Part shown: piece after piece, positions 1-6,012 of the stretch | How positions within the stretch are numbered: position 1 is the first letter of the stretch | How the letters are laid out: each line of letters opens with the position of its first letter | From: Acidimicrobiaceae bacterium | GTDB taxonomy: Bacteria > Actinomycetota > Acidimicrobiia > Acidimicrobiales > Salinilacustritrichaceae | Direction: 5' to 3' | Assembly (NCBI GenBank): GCA_003476595.1 | Contig: DMTU01000022.1 | Span: 7,401 to 13,794, forward strand | Length of the DNA: 6,394 bases | Position numbers and translations under genes: made by a program | Notes under the pieces: model-generated | Told to the model about the DNA's origin: nothing | Databases searched by the model: none | Seen by the model: the letters and a program-made list of their open reading frames with translations, nothing else

Positions 1-632
1 CCGACGCCGACCTCTGGACGCCGGTGCTCAACACGGCGGGCATCTCGATGGTGACCGCGCTCGTCGCGGTCGTGGTCGTGCTGCCCTTGGCCTTCCTCGC
101 CACGCGGTACCGAAGCCGGGTCGCCGGCCCCGCCCTCACCATGGTCGTGGCCGGCTTCGCGCTGCCCGGCATCGTCATCGCGCTGTCGATGGTGTTCCTG
201 TCGCTGAACACGCCGGTGCTCGACGCGTTCTACCAGACCTTCCCGCTGCTGGTGCTGGCCTACGTCGTGCACTTCGGCGCCCAGTCGGTCCGGGCGGCCA
301 GCGTCGCGGTCGGGTCCGTGCCCGGTCGGCTCGACGACGCTGCCCGCATGCTCGGGGCCCAGCGCTGGCGGCGCCTGCTGCGCATCGACGCGCCCCTCAT
401 GGCACCGGGCCTGGCCGCCGGCGGCGGCCTCGTGCTGCTGTCGACCATGAAGGAGCTGCCGGCGACGCTGCTGCTCGCGCCCACCGGCTTCGAGACCCTC
501 GCCACCCGGATCTGGTCGGCCACGGAGGAGAACGCGCTGGCGGAGGCCGGTCTCGCCGCGCTGGTCCTGCTCGTCGTGTCAGGCCTGCTCACCTGGGTGC
601 TGGTCGTGCGACGCGCCGAGCTGCTCGACTGA
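1..632 (+). CDS. Fe(III)-type ABC transporter permease (FbpB-like), C-terminal part; 5' end outside window
   Basis: This is the inner-membrane permease of a binding-protein-dependent ABC importer, most like the Fe(III) (FbpB/SfuB) branch, which also resembles thiamine and spermidine permeases. The reading frame is open from the first bases (codons from position 3), so the GTG at 24 is not a credible start and the gene is truncated by the window edge. About 209 residues are visible, with roughly five hydrophobic segments. Between the third and fourth lies the cytoplasmic EAA loop that docks the ATPase: DDAARMLGAQRWRRLLRIDAP, with the conserved Gly and a Pro downstream (about 327-405). The following KELPATLLL and GFETLATRIW segments (about 450-515) are typical of iron-type permeases, which usually have two fused permease halves; this would be the second half. 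The substrate cannot be fixed without the upstream binding-protein and ATPase genes. The next gene starts 4 bases after the stop, suggesting an operon. Confidence 0.88.
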   Translation, partial: DADLWTPVLNTAGISMVTALVAVVVVLPLAFLATRYRSRVAGPALTMVVAGFALPGIVIALSMVFLSLNTPVLDAFYQTFPLLVLAYVVHFGAQSVRAASVAVGSVPGRLDDAARMLGAQRWRRLLRIDAPLMAPGLAAGGGLVLLSTMKELPATLLLAPTGFETLATRIWSATEENALAEAGLAALVLLVVSGLLTWVLVVRRAELLD

Positions 633-636
633 TCCC

Positions 637-2079
637 GTGGAGCTGCGCCGGCTGCTGGCGGCCGTGTTCGCCGTGGTCGCGCTGTGGGCGCTGCTCGGCT
701 CCGGGGTGCGGGCCACCTACGGCGCCCGGGTCACCGCGGACGAGCCCCAGTACCTGCTGAGCGCGATCAGCCTGGTGGAGGACGGCGACCTCGACATCGC
801 CGACGAGCTCGCCGCTGAGCGCTGGCGGGACTTCCACGACGCGCAGCTGCCCCGCCAGACCGAGCCTCGCCCGGACGGGTCCGAGCTCAGCCCCCACGAC
901 CCGCTCCTGCCGGTGCTCCTCGCCCCCGGCGTGGCGGTCGCCCAGGTCGTCGCCGGCGACTGGCAGCACGCCGAGCTGGCCGGCGCGCGCGTGGTGCTGG
1001 CACTGGTGGCGGGTGCACTGGCCGCCCTCGTGGTGCGGACCGCGGTCGTTCGGCTCGGGGTGCGCCGCTCCACCGCCGTCGTGGTCGCGGGCGCCTTCGC
1101 GCTTGCCGCCCCGTTGAGCACCTACGGCAACCAGCTGTACCCGGAGCTGGTCGCCGCGCTCGCCGTCGCCGTGGGGGCGGCGGCCCTCCTGGAGCTGGCA
1201 GCGGCTGGGGAACACCGGAGATGGACGCCGACCGCGACCTGGGTCGGTGCGGTCGTGGCCCTGCCCTGGCTCGGCGTGAAGTACGCCGGCGTCGCCGCGG
1301 CGGTCGCCGTGCTCGGCCTTCTGCTCGACCGCCGTCACCGCGTCGTCGCGCTCGTGGCGCTCACCGTCGCTGGCGTCGCCTACCTCGTCGTCCACCAGCG
1401 GGTCTACGGGGGGTGGACCGTCTACGCAGCGGGCGACCACTTCGTCGACGGCGAGCTCACCGTCGTGGGCAACGACCCCGACCACCTCGGGCGGACCGTG
1501 CGCATCGCCGGACTGCTCGTGGACCGCCACTTCGGCCTGCTCGTGTGGGCGCCTGCCTACCTGCTGGCCCTGCCGGCTGTCGGGACGCTCCTCCGTCGCC
1601 GGGACCGCGTCGCTGCGGTGCTGCTCCTCCCGCTCGCCGCCGGGTGGGCGACCGCGACCTGGGTGGCGCTGACCATGCACGGCTGGTGGTGGCCGGGGCG
1701 CCAGGTGGTCGTCGTCCTGCCCCTCGTCGTGCTCGCCGTCGCCGCCTTCGTCGATGGTGAACGCCGCGCCGGCGCCCGGTGGGTCTGGCCCGTCCTCGTC
1801 GGCACGGGAGTCATCGGTGTCGCCACGTGGGCGTGGCTCACGGTCGAGGCCACGATCGGTGGCCTCCGGTTGATCGTGGACTTCGACCGAACCGCCAACC
1901 CGTGGATCCAGGCCTCCCGGCTCGTCCTGCCCGACCTGCGGGAGGGTGGCTGGGCGACGGATCTCGTGCTCTCGGTCTGGACCGTGGTGCTGCTCGCTCT
2001 GGCCGCGTGGGGGTGGCGTCGGGGCTGTTCCGGGACGCGTGGCGCGCCGCCGACGTCCGCGTCGCGGCCCGGTTTCTGA
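637..2079 (+). CDS. Polytopic membrane protein, probable GT-C fold (PMT-like) glycosyltransferase
   Basis: This 480-residue protein has about ten hydrophobic stretches, starting at residues 5-22 and ending at 443-459. The N-terminal helix is followed by an outward loop with TADEPQYLLSA (residues 33-43). An Asp-Glu pair in the first extracytoplasmic loop is the usual catalytic position of GT-C enzymes using polyprenyl-phosphate sugars. Further family-like features are a conserved-looking HDPLLPVLLAPG (87-98), DRHFGLLVWAPAYLLALP (296-313) and HGWWWPGRQ (348-356). Known relatives transfer sugars to lipids, polymers or proteins on the outer face of the membrane; the acceptor here is unknown. The GTG start is chosen because it lies 4 bases after the permease stop and the N-terminus then begins with a short charged stretch and a helix. 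No good Shine-Dalgarno is visible, which fits coupling to the upstream gene. Composition is very GC-rich, so large shadow frames run on both strands. The family call is from motif pattern only. Confidence 0.75.
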   Translation: MELRRLLAAVFAVVALWALLGSGVRATYGARVTADEPQYLLSAISLVEDGDLDIADELAAERWRDFHDAQLPRQTEPRPDGSELSPHDPLLPVLLAPGVAVAQVVAGDWQHAELAGARVVLALVAGALAALVVRTAVVRLGVRRSTAVVVAGAFALAAPLSTYGNQLYPELVAALAVAVGAAALLELAAAGEHRRWTPTATWVGAVVALPWLGVKYAGVAAAVAVLGLLLDRRHRVVALVALTVAGVAYLVVHQRVYGGWTVYAAGDHFVDGELTVVGNDPDHLGRTVRIAGLLVDRHFGLLVWAPAYLLALPAVGTLLRRRDRVAAVLLLPLAAGWATATWVALTMHGWWWPGRQVVVVLPLVVLAVAAFVDGERRAGARWVWPVLVGTGVIGVATWAWLTVEATIGGLRLIVDFDRTANPWIQASRLVLPDLREGGWATDLVLSVWTVVLLALAAWGWRRGCSGTRGAPPTSASRPGF

Positions 2080-2150
2080 CCCGCCGTCAGCTGTCATCTG
2101 AGGTGGCGATCTGGTCCGACGTGCGCGGTGATGGGTGCGTCACATCAATC

Positions 2151-2185
2151 GAGCCGGGCGCGTGCCGCCTGGCCCGGTCCGGCTC
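2151..2185. repeat. Dyad symmetry upstream of the recombinase RBS
   Basis: GAGCCGG at 2151-2157 is the exact reverse complement of CCGGCTC at 2179-2185. An alternative, mutually exclusive pairing is CCGGGC (2154-2159) with GCCCGG (2172-2177). The element ends 7 bases before the ribosome binding site, so it could be a leader hairpin or an operator. In sequence this GC-rich a 7-bp dyad can easily arise by chance. Confidence 0.25.
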
Positions 2186-2192
2186 CCATCGC

Positions 2193-2198
2193 AAGGAG
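2193..2198 (+). promoter_or_regulatory. Ribosome binding site of the tyrosine recombinase
   Basis: AAGGAG lies 10 bases before the ATG at 2209. It is the best Shine-Dalgarno match I saw in the window. It fixes the start at 2209 rather than at the in-frame ATG at 2128, whose 27-residue extension is low-complexity and would be translated through this site. Confidence 0.8.
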
Positions 2199-2208
2199 CG
2201 TCAACGCC

Positions 2209-3144
2209 ATGAACACATCGGTCGTGCTCTACGACCCGCAAGAGACATCGTCGGAGGTGAAGGCCGTCGCCGGGTTCCTGGCTGGCTACTCCGGCCGGAC
2301 CCGGGAGGCGTACACCCTCGATCTGCGCATGTTCTACCGGTGGTGCGACGAGCACCACCTGGAGCTGTTCGGGGTCACCCGCACCCATATCGAGCTGTAC
2401 GCCCGCGAACTCGAAGAACTTGGTCGGGCCCCGGCCACGATCGGCCGGCGTCTGTCCACGCTGGCCGGGTTCTACCGGTACGCGGCCGAGGAGGGCGTGA
2501 TCGAGCACTCGCCAGCCGTGCACGTCCGCCGGCCCCGGCTCGACTACGAATCCCACGCCGTGGGCCTGGACCGCAACGAGCTCGGCGGGTTCCTCGTCGC
2601 CGCCGGCATGTCTTCACCCAGGGACCATGCGCTGTGCTCGCTTCTTGCGCTCAACGGACTACGGATCTCCGAAGCCCTCGGCGCCAACATCGAACAGCTC
2701 GGCCTCGAACGCGGCCACCGGACCCTGCTCGTGCACCGCAAGGGTGGCAAGACCGTCACCATCCCGCTCGCTCCTCGGACCGCACGGGCACTCGACCTCG
2801 CCATCGGTGAACGGATGGAGGGCCCGCTGTTCCTCGGCGCCAACGGTGAACGCATGACGCGTGACGCCGCGGCACGGATGGTGCGCCGGGTGGCCAAGGC
2901 CGCCGGGATCACCAAGCGGATCGGACCGCACAGCCTGCGCCATTCCTTCATCACCGCAGCGCTCGACGCCGGCGTGCCGCTCCGGGACGTACAGGAGGCT
3001 GCCTCCCACGCAGACCCCCGCACGACGATGCGCTACGACCGGGCCCGCCAGTCACTCGACCGGCACGCCACCTACATCGTGGCCACCTTCGTCGCCGGCT
3101 CCAGCAGAGGTGACACCGCCGGACCACCAGCAGGGCACCGCTGA
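2209..3144 (+). CDS. Tyrosine recombinase / phage-type integrase (XerC/D-like)
   Basis: This 311-residue site-specific recombinase would cut and rejoin DNA through a 3'-phosphotyrosine intermediate. The N-terminal SAM-like core-binding domain spans about residues 15-105 and includes REAYTLDLRMFYRWC (32-46) and a short second helical half. The catalytic domain spans about 115-290 and has the full set: Arg152 in NGLRISEAL, beta-hairpin Lys178 in HRKGGK, His241 and Arg244 in HSLRHSF, His267 in ASHADPRTTMRYDRAR, and the nucleophile Tyr276. Length is normal for Xer-type enzymes, and nothing looks broken. The tail (285-311) ends with a hydrophobic stretch, ATYIVATFVAG, then a loose end. It stands alone, with its own RBS and a hairpin after the stop. 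No excisionase, resolvase partner or cargo gene adjoins it. It is not likely to be the housekeeping XerC or XerD, because the flanking genes are not the usual chromosomal partners, but that cannot be excluded from this window. Confidence 0.93.
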   Translation: MNTSVVLYDPQETSSEVKAVAGFLAGYSGRTREAYTLDLRMFYRWCDEHHLELFGVTRTHIELYARELEELGRAPATIGRRLSTLAGFYRYAAEEGVIEHSPAVHVRRPRLDYESHAVGLDRNELGGFLVAAGMSSPRDHALCSLLALNGLRISEALGANIEQLGLERGHRTLLVHRKGGKTVTIPLAPRTARALDLAIGERMEGPLFLGANGERMTRDAAARMVRRVAKAAGITKRIGPHSLRHSFITAALDAGVPLRDVQEAASHADPRTTMRYDRARQSLDRHATYIVATFVAGSSRGDTAGPPAGHR

Positions 3145-3155
3145 TCTGACCGGGA

Positions 3156-3185
3156 ACGGAGCGCCCCCAGCCGGGGGCGCTCCGT
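3156..3185 (+). terminator. Perfect 13-bp hairpin after the recombinase gene
   Basis: The left arm ACGGAGCGCCCCC (3156-3168) pairs perfectly with GGGGGCGCTCCGT (3173-3185) around an AGCC loop. It begins 11 bases after the recombinase stop. No T tract follows (next bases AACCCC). It may be a GC-rich actinobacterial-type terminator without a U-run, or a structured DNA site. It most likely insulates the sigma gene downstream from recombinase transcription. Confidence 0.7.
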
Positions 3186-3227
3186 AACCCCAACTCGGAG
3201 CGTTCAGCGCCTGGGGCTCTGCTCGAC

Positions 3228-3255
3228 TTGACGCAAGAAGAACCGGCAATAGGTA
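3228..3255 (+). promoter_or_regulatory. Weak candidate promoter for the sigma-Kelch operon
   Basis: TTGACG (3228-3233) matches a -35 element in five of six positions. After 16 bases, TAGGTA (3250-3255) is only a poor -10. It lies about 90 bases before the sigma start, in the gap that must contain the operon promoter. I looked for a GGAAC-type ECF -35 with a CGTC or CGTA -10 and found no convincing pair. Treat this as a placeholder. Confidence 0.2.
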
Positions 3256-3309
3256 CGGCTGCGGGCATGGACGGTCGATGCCGTTCCGATCTTCTTCTGC
3301 GTTTGCGTC
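3230..3309. repeat. Interrupted long-range inverted repeat in the sigma-gene leader
   Basis: GACGCAAGAAGAA (3230-3242) pairs in two blocks with the right side. GACGCAA (3230-3236) pairs with TTGCGTC (3303-3309). GAAGAA (3237-3242) pairs with TTCTTC (3292-3297). The 5-base bulge TGCGT (3298-3302) separates the two right-hand blocks. All 13 left-arm bases pair, leaving about 49 bases inside. It could be a leader RNA structure, a protein-binding dyad or a remnant of an element end. Confidence 0.4.
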
Positions 3310-3344
3310 GTACAGCAGCGTGCCGATGACCTCTACTAGGGCAG

Positions 3345-3812
3345 ATGCAGTCCTTCGATGCGCTCATTGGTGAGATGAAGCCGCGCCTTGCTCGCGCCTT
3401 CGTCTCTGCCTACGGGGTCGAGCGCGGCCAAGAGGCTCTCGCGGAGGCCATGTCGTGGGCGGCGGGCCATCCTCACCAGCTGATGGGGATGAAGAACCCG
3501 GCTGGCTACCTGTATCGAGTCGGGCAAAGCCGGTCACGCCAGCGGCGGGAGCGACCGCCGGAGTTTCCGCCCGCAGCGGCGGTTGGGTTGCCGGAGATCG
3601 AACCTGGGCTGCCGGCAGCGCTGGCCGCGCTGTCGCAACGCCAGCGCATCTGCGTGGTGCTCGTAGCCGTCGAGGAGTGGACGTATCAGGAGGTCGCCGA
3701 TCTGCTCGGCGTACGGAGGTCGTCAGTGCAGGCACACGTCGAGCGGGGCATGTCGAAGTTGCGAGAAGCATTGGGGGTGAGCGCAGATGTCGCAGGACAA
3801 CGTCTTGGATGA
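3345..3812 (+). CDS. Short ECF-like sigma-70 family RNA polymerase sigma factor
   Basis: This 155-residue protein would direct RNA polymerase to a dedicated promoter set. The C-terminal sigma region 4 is clear (about residues 88-143): LPAALAALSQRQRICVVL leads into the helix-turn-helix TYQEVADLLGVRRSSVQAHVERGMSKLREAL (about 113-143). The N-terminal half (about 5-70) aligns in layout with region 2. KNPAGYLYRVGQSRSRQRRER (50-70) matches the end of region 2 (often NPRGYLYRVARN...RRR), but the earlier helices are reduced, and the protein is shorter than the common 170-200 residues. A Pro-rich linker (71-90) joins the two domains. The ATG at 3345 has only a weak AGGG upstream; Met11 (3375) is an alternative start. 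The stop overlaps the next gene by 26 bases, so the two are almost certainly co-expressed. It could be an atypical sigma-like regulator rather than a full ECF factor. Confidence 0.85.
   Translation: MQSFDALIGEMKPRLARAFVSAYGVERGQEALAEAMSWAAGHPHQLMGMKNPAGYLYRVGQSRSRQRRERPPEFPPAAAVGLPEIEPGLPAALAALSQRQRICVVLVAVEEWTYQEVADLLGVRRSSVQAHVERGMSKLREALGVSADVAGQRLG
3773..3780 (+). promoter_or_regulatory. Internal ribosome binding site of the Kelch-domain gene
   Basis: GGGGGTGA sits inside the sigma coding sequence, 6 bases before the ATG at 3787. It supports the overlapping start and suggests translational coupling of the sigma factor and its membrane partner. Confidence 0.6.
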
Positions 3813-5814
3813 CCTTCGCGCGTACGTGTCGGTGCTGGCCGACGACGTGAGCGACGCAGTCGAGACGCCGATCGCGCATGATCCACAGCCGCAAGGCGGA
3901 CGCCGCTTGATGCTTGCGGCTGCCGCAGCCGTCGTGGTCCTTGCGCTGGCCGCAGGCGGCCTCGCCCTCGTCGCCGGGAACGGTGATGAGTCGACAACGT
4001 TCGCAGGAACCGGAGAGGGCACCGTCAACGCCGCCGAGGGCATGTGGACACCGATGGCTGCGAGCCCACTGACCGAACGGTTCGATCCCGTGACCCTGTG
4101 GACGGGAACGGAGCTGCTCGTCTGGGGCGGGTACGACATGGCCGGAGACGAGTACGCAGACGGCGCCGCCTACGACCCTGCCGCCGACCGTTGGCGACCG
4201 ATGGCGGACATGCCGTTCGAGTACGAGGCCCGTGAAGGTGTCGGTCCCGGCGAGGACGGGGCTTCAACGACGTACAGCACGCCGCGGGCATGGCACGACG
4301 GTCGCGCCTACTTCGTGGTCGCTTCGGCTTCGGAGCTGTGGGCATGGGACCTCGTCGCATACGAACCCGAGTCGGATGCCTGGCAGCTGGTCGATGGCGC
4401 CCAGTTCGACCAGATGCCCGACGACGCGCTCGTCGCCCGCTCCGGCACGGCGACGGTCCAGTCACCGAGCGGTCTCGCGTCTGTGGACGGAACGCTCTGG
4501 GTGTACGGCTGGCACTCGCAGCGCGGGGAGTTCGGGTGGGCTTCGTTCGCGCCGGCGACCGGTGAGTGGGGTGAGTTCTCCGGTATCCCGGGGAGCGGTG
4601 AGCTCTACGGCTTCGCCGGGGTGACGCCGGCCCCGGTCGTGGTCGACGACCGATACCTGGTCTGGCTGCGAGAGCCAGCTCGTCCCGACGGTCTCCCGCT
4701 CGGCTACTCCATCGACGTCGTCACGGGAAACGTGGCGACGGTTGATGTCCCCGTCGAGGCGGAGTCGCTCGTCCTGGACGGTCTCACCGATGCCGGCGTC
4801 ATGGTCGGGCTCGCCATCTCAAGCGAGGGGCAGGCCGAGCGGGTCGCCTTCGCCCTGGACCCCAGCACGGGCGACCTGACGCCGGTTCCACCTCCGCCCG
4901 CAGGACCGGCGGACGAAGACGCGGCCGCCGCACTGATCGCAGTAGACGGCAGCACGGTCCTGGTTGGGGGCGTGGCGTCAGAGGCGACGTCAGGAGGTCT
5001 TGGCGCTGAATCGGTCGCGTTGGCGCTGGACGCCTCAGCAGAGAACTGGGAGGAAATGCCTTCCTCGCCGATCGACCTGTCGAGGACCGCGCACCTTGCA
5101 GTTTGGACCGGTGACCGCCTCATCGTCTGGGGTGGTGTGACGACGGCAGGCGTGGACGACAACCGTCTAACCGTCCCCTTGGGCGACGGTGCCCTCTTCG
5201 CGCCCCAAGGCGCACGCCGGGTTGTTGAACCGTCCGCTCCGTCGGCCGCAGCGGAAGGAGGGCTTGCTCCGTTCGAGCCGTTCACGATGCACTACCGAAC
5301 CGTCCAGAACGGTGGAGCCATCCCCGTCGAGGCCGAATGGCTCCTCGACTACACCTCCACGGAGGAGTGGACGATGGAGCTTGTCGCTATCACCGACAAC
5401 GCCGGAGGCATGAGGCCGGGAGCACGGCAGACGCTGAGCGGCGGCGTGATGACGCAGACGTTCGGACCCGATGAGGAAGGCCAATCCGAACTCGTGGACG
5501 GCCCAACGGTGCCGCTGGCCGTTCTCAGCCGTGGCCCGCTCCCCGACGGTGATGCCGATGAGCTTTTCGGACAGCCGGTGGAGGCGGCGACGTTGCACGG
5601 CCGGGACGGGTACCGGTCAACGGTCGTGCAGGAATGTCCAGAGGCGTCTGCGGCGGACATCCCTTGGTGCGGACGCCCCGGCGAGGATGTGACCGTGGTC
5701 GAGTTCCATGCGTTCAACGGCGACGGCGTGCCTGTGTTCAGCCGGACCTACGTGGAGGACACCGGCGACACCGTGTGGGAGTTCGAGGTCATCGAGTACC
5801 GGCGCAAGCAGTGA
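3787..5814 (+). CDS. Single-pass membrane protein with extracytoplasmic Kelch-like propeller; putative sigma-factor partner
   Basis: This is a 675-residue protein. Residues 1-40 are a short cytoplasmic tail (DDLRAYVSVLADDVSDAVET) ending in Arg39-Arg40. One transmembrane helix follows at about 41-64 (LMLAAAAAVVVLALAAGGLALVAG), which the positive-inside rule orients with the C-terminus outside. Residues about 85-475 form beta-propeller-like repeats. The clearest are LLVWGGY with AAYDPAADRWRPM (110-139), WAWDLVAYEPESDAWQLV (185-202), SFAPATGEWGEF (253-264), ALDPSTGDLTPV (356-367), ALDASAENWEEM (413-424) and RLIVWGG (444-450). The GG and the Tyr/Trp spacing are Kelch hallmarks. A distinct C-terminal domain (about 495-675) carries the only two cysteines, Cys617 and Cys628. 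It overlaps the sigma gene by 26 bases, the position where anti-sigma genes usually sit. I infer an anti-sigma or sensor role; the tail shows no zinc-binding HxxxCxxC motif, so a different function is possible. Confidence 0.85.
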   Translation: MSQDNVLDDLRAYVSVLADDVSDAVETPIAHDPQPQGGRRLMLAAAAAVVVLALAAGGLALVAGNGDESTTFAGTGEGTVNAAEGMWTPMAASPLTERFDPVTLWTGTELLVWGGYDMAGDEYADGAAYDPAADRWRPMADMPFEYEAREGVGPGEDGASTTYSTPRAWHDGRAYFVVASASELWAWDLVAYEPESDAWQLVDGAQFDQMPDDALVARSGTATVQSPSGLASVDGTLWVYGWHSQRGEFGWASFAPATGEWGEFSGIPGSGELYGFAGVTPAPVVVDDRYLVWLREPARPDGLPLGYSIDVVTGNVATVDVPVEAESLVLDGLTDAGVMVGLAISSEGQAERVAFALDPSTGDLTPVPPPPAGPADEDAAAALIAVDGSTVLVGGVASEATSGGLGAESVALALDASAENWEEMPSSPIDLSRTAHLAVWTGDRLIVWGGVTTAGVDDNRLTVPLGDGALFAPQGARRVVEPSAPSAAAEGGLAPFEPFTMHYRTVQNGGAIPVEAEWLLDYTSTEEWTMELVAITDNAGGMRPGARQTLSGGVMTQTFGPDEEGQSELVDGPTVPLAVLSRGPLPDGDADELFGQPVEAATLHGRDGYRSTVVQECPEASAADIPWCGRPGEDVTVVEFHAFNGDGVPVFSRTYVEDTGDTVWEFEVIEYRRKQ

Positions 5815-5825
5815 GAGCCGAACTG

Positions 5826-5851
5826 GGCGGCCCGATGGCCGCCGGCGGCCA
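5826..5851 (+). terminator. Candidate GC-rich hairpin terminator after the Kelch gene
   Basis: GGCGGCC (5826-5832) pairs perfectly with GGCCGCC (5837-5843) around CGAT, 11 bases after the stop. An overlapping 16-bp palindrome, TGGCCGCCGGCGGCCA (5836-5851), offers a competing fold. No T-run follows, as with the hairpin after the recombinase gene. Confidence 0.45.
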
Positions 5852-5964
5852 CGCCGTCGCAGCGAGAAGGCTTCGCGGACCGTGCCGAAGTGCCGATCCG
5901 CTGCGGACGTACCTCGGCCCCCAAGTAGACCCTCAGCCGCTCCGATCAACCAGTTCCTTATTCC

Positions 5965-5990
5965 ACGAACGCCGAACAGGCCGCATTCGT
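5965..5990 (-). terminator. Weak candidate terminator for the minus-strand membrane gene
   Basis: ACGAACGC (5965-5972) and GCATTCGT (5983-5990) form an 8-bp stem with a 10-base loop. In the minus-strand RNA the single mismatch becomes a G-U pair, so the fold is better on that strand. It begins 22 bases after the minus-strand stop. No U tract follows. Confidence 0.25.
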
Positions 5991-6012
5991 CGGGTCGGGA
6001 CGGAGGCTTCGC

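Noticed and set aside
1229..1664. 16-base direct repeat CGACCGCGACCTGGGT at 1229-1244 and 1649-1664
   Set aside because: Both copies lie within the glycosyltransferase frame and encode the same short Ala/Thr-Trp-Val motif with preferred codons. It is most likely a coincidence of similar membrane segments, not a mobile or att repeat.
589..2097. 502-residue open frame on the minus strand across the whole glycosyltransferase gene
   Set aside because: The translation is low-complexity Gly/Asp/Arg/His/Pro-rich with no domain pattern, as expected antisense to a very GC-rich gene. The plus-strand frame gives a coherent membrane protein with motifs.
2128..2208. Upstream in-frame ATG giving the recombinase a 27-residue extension
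   Set aside because: The ATG at 2209 has a strong AAGGAG at proper spacing, and the extension has no family-like content.
1779..2810. 343-residue plus-strand frame bridging the glycosyltransferase end and the recombinase start
   Set aside because: It is Arg/Pro-rich throughout and out of frame with two well-supported genes that it overlaps.
2195..3211. Near-repeat GGAGCGTCAACGCC (2195-2208) and GGAGCGTTCAGCGCC (3197-3211) flanking the recombinase, considered as att sites
   Set aside because: The copies differ by a base insertion and a substitution, and the first overlaps the recombinase RBS and spacer. The match is too short and imperfect to claim as attachment sites.
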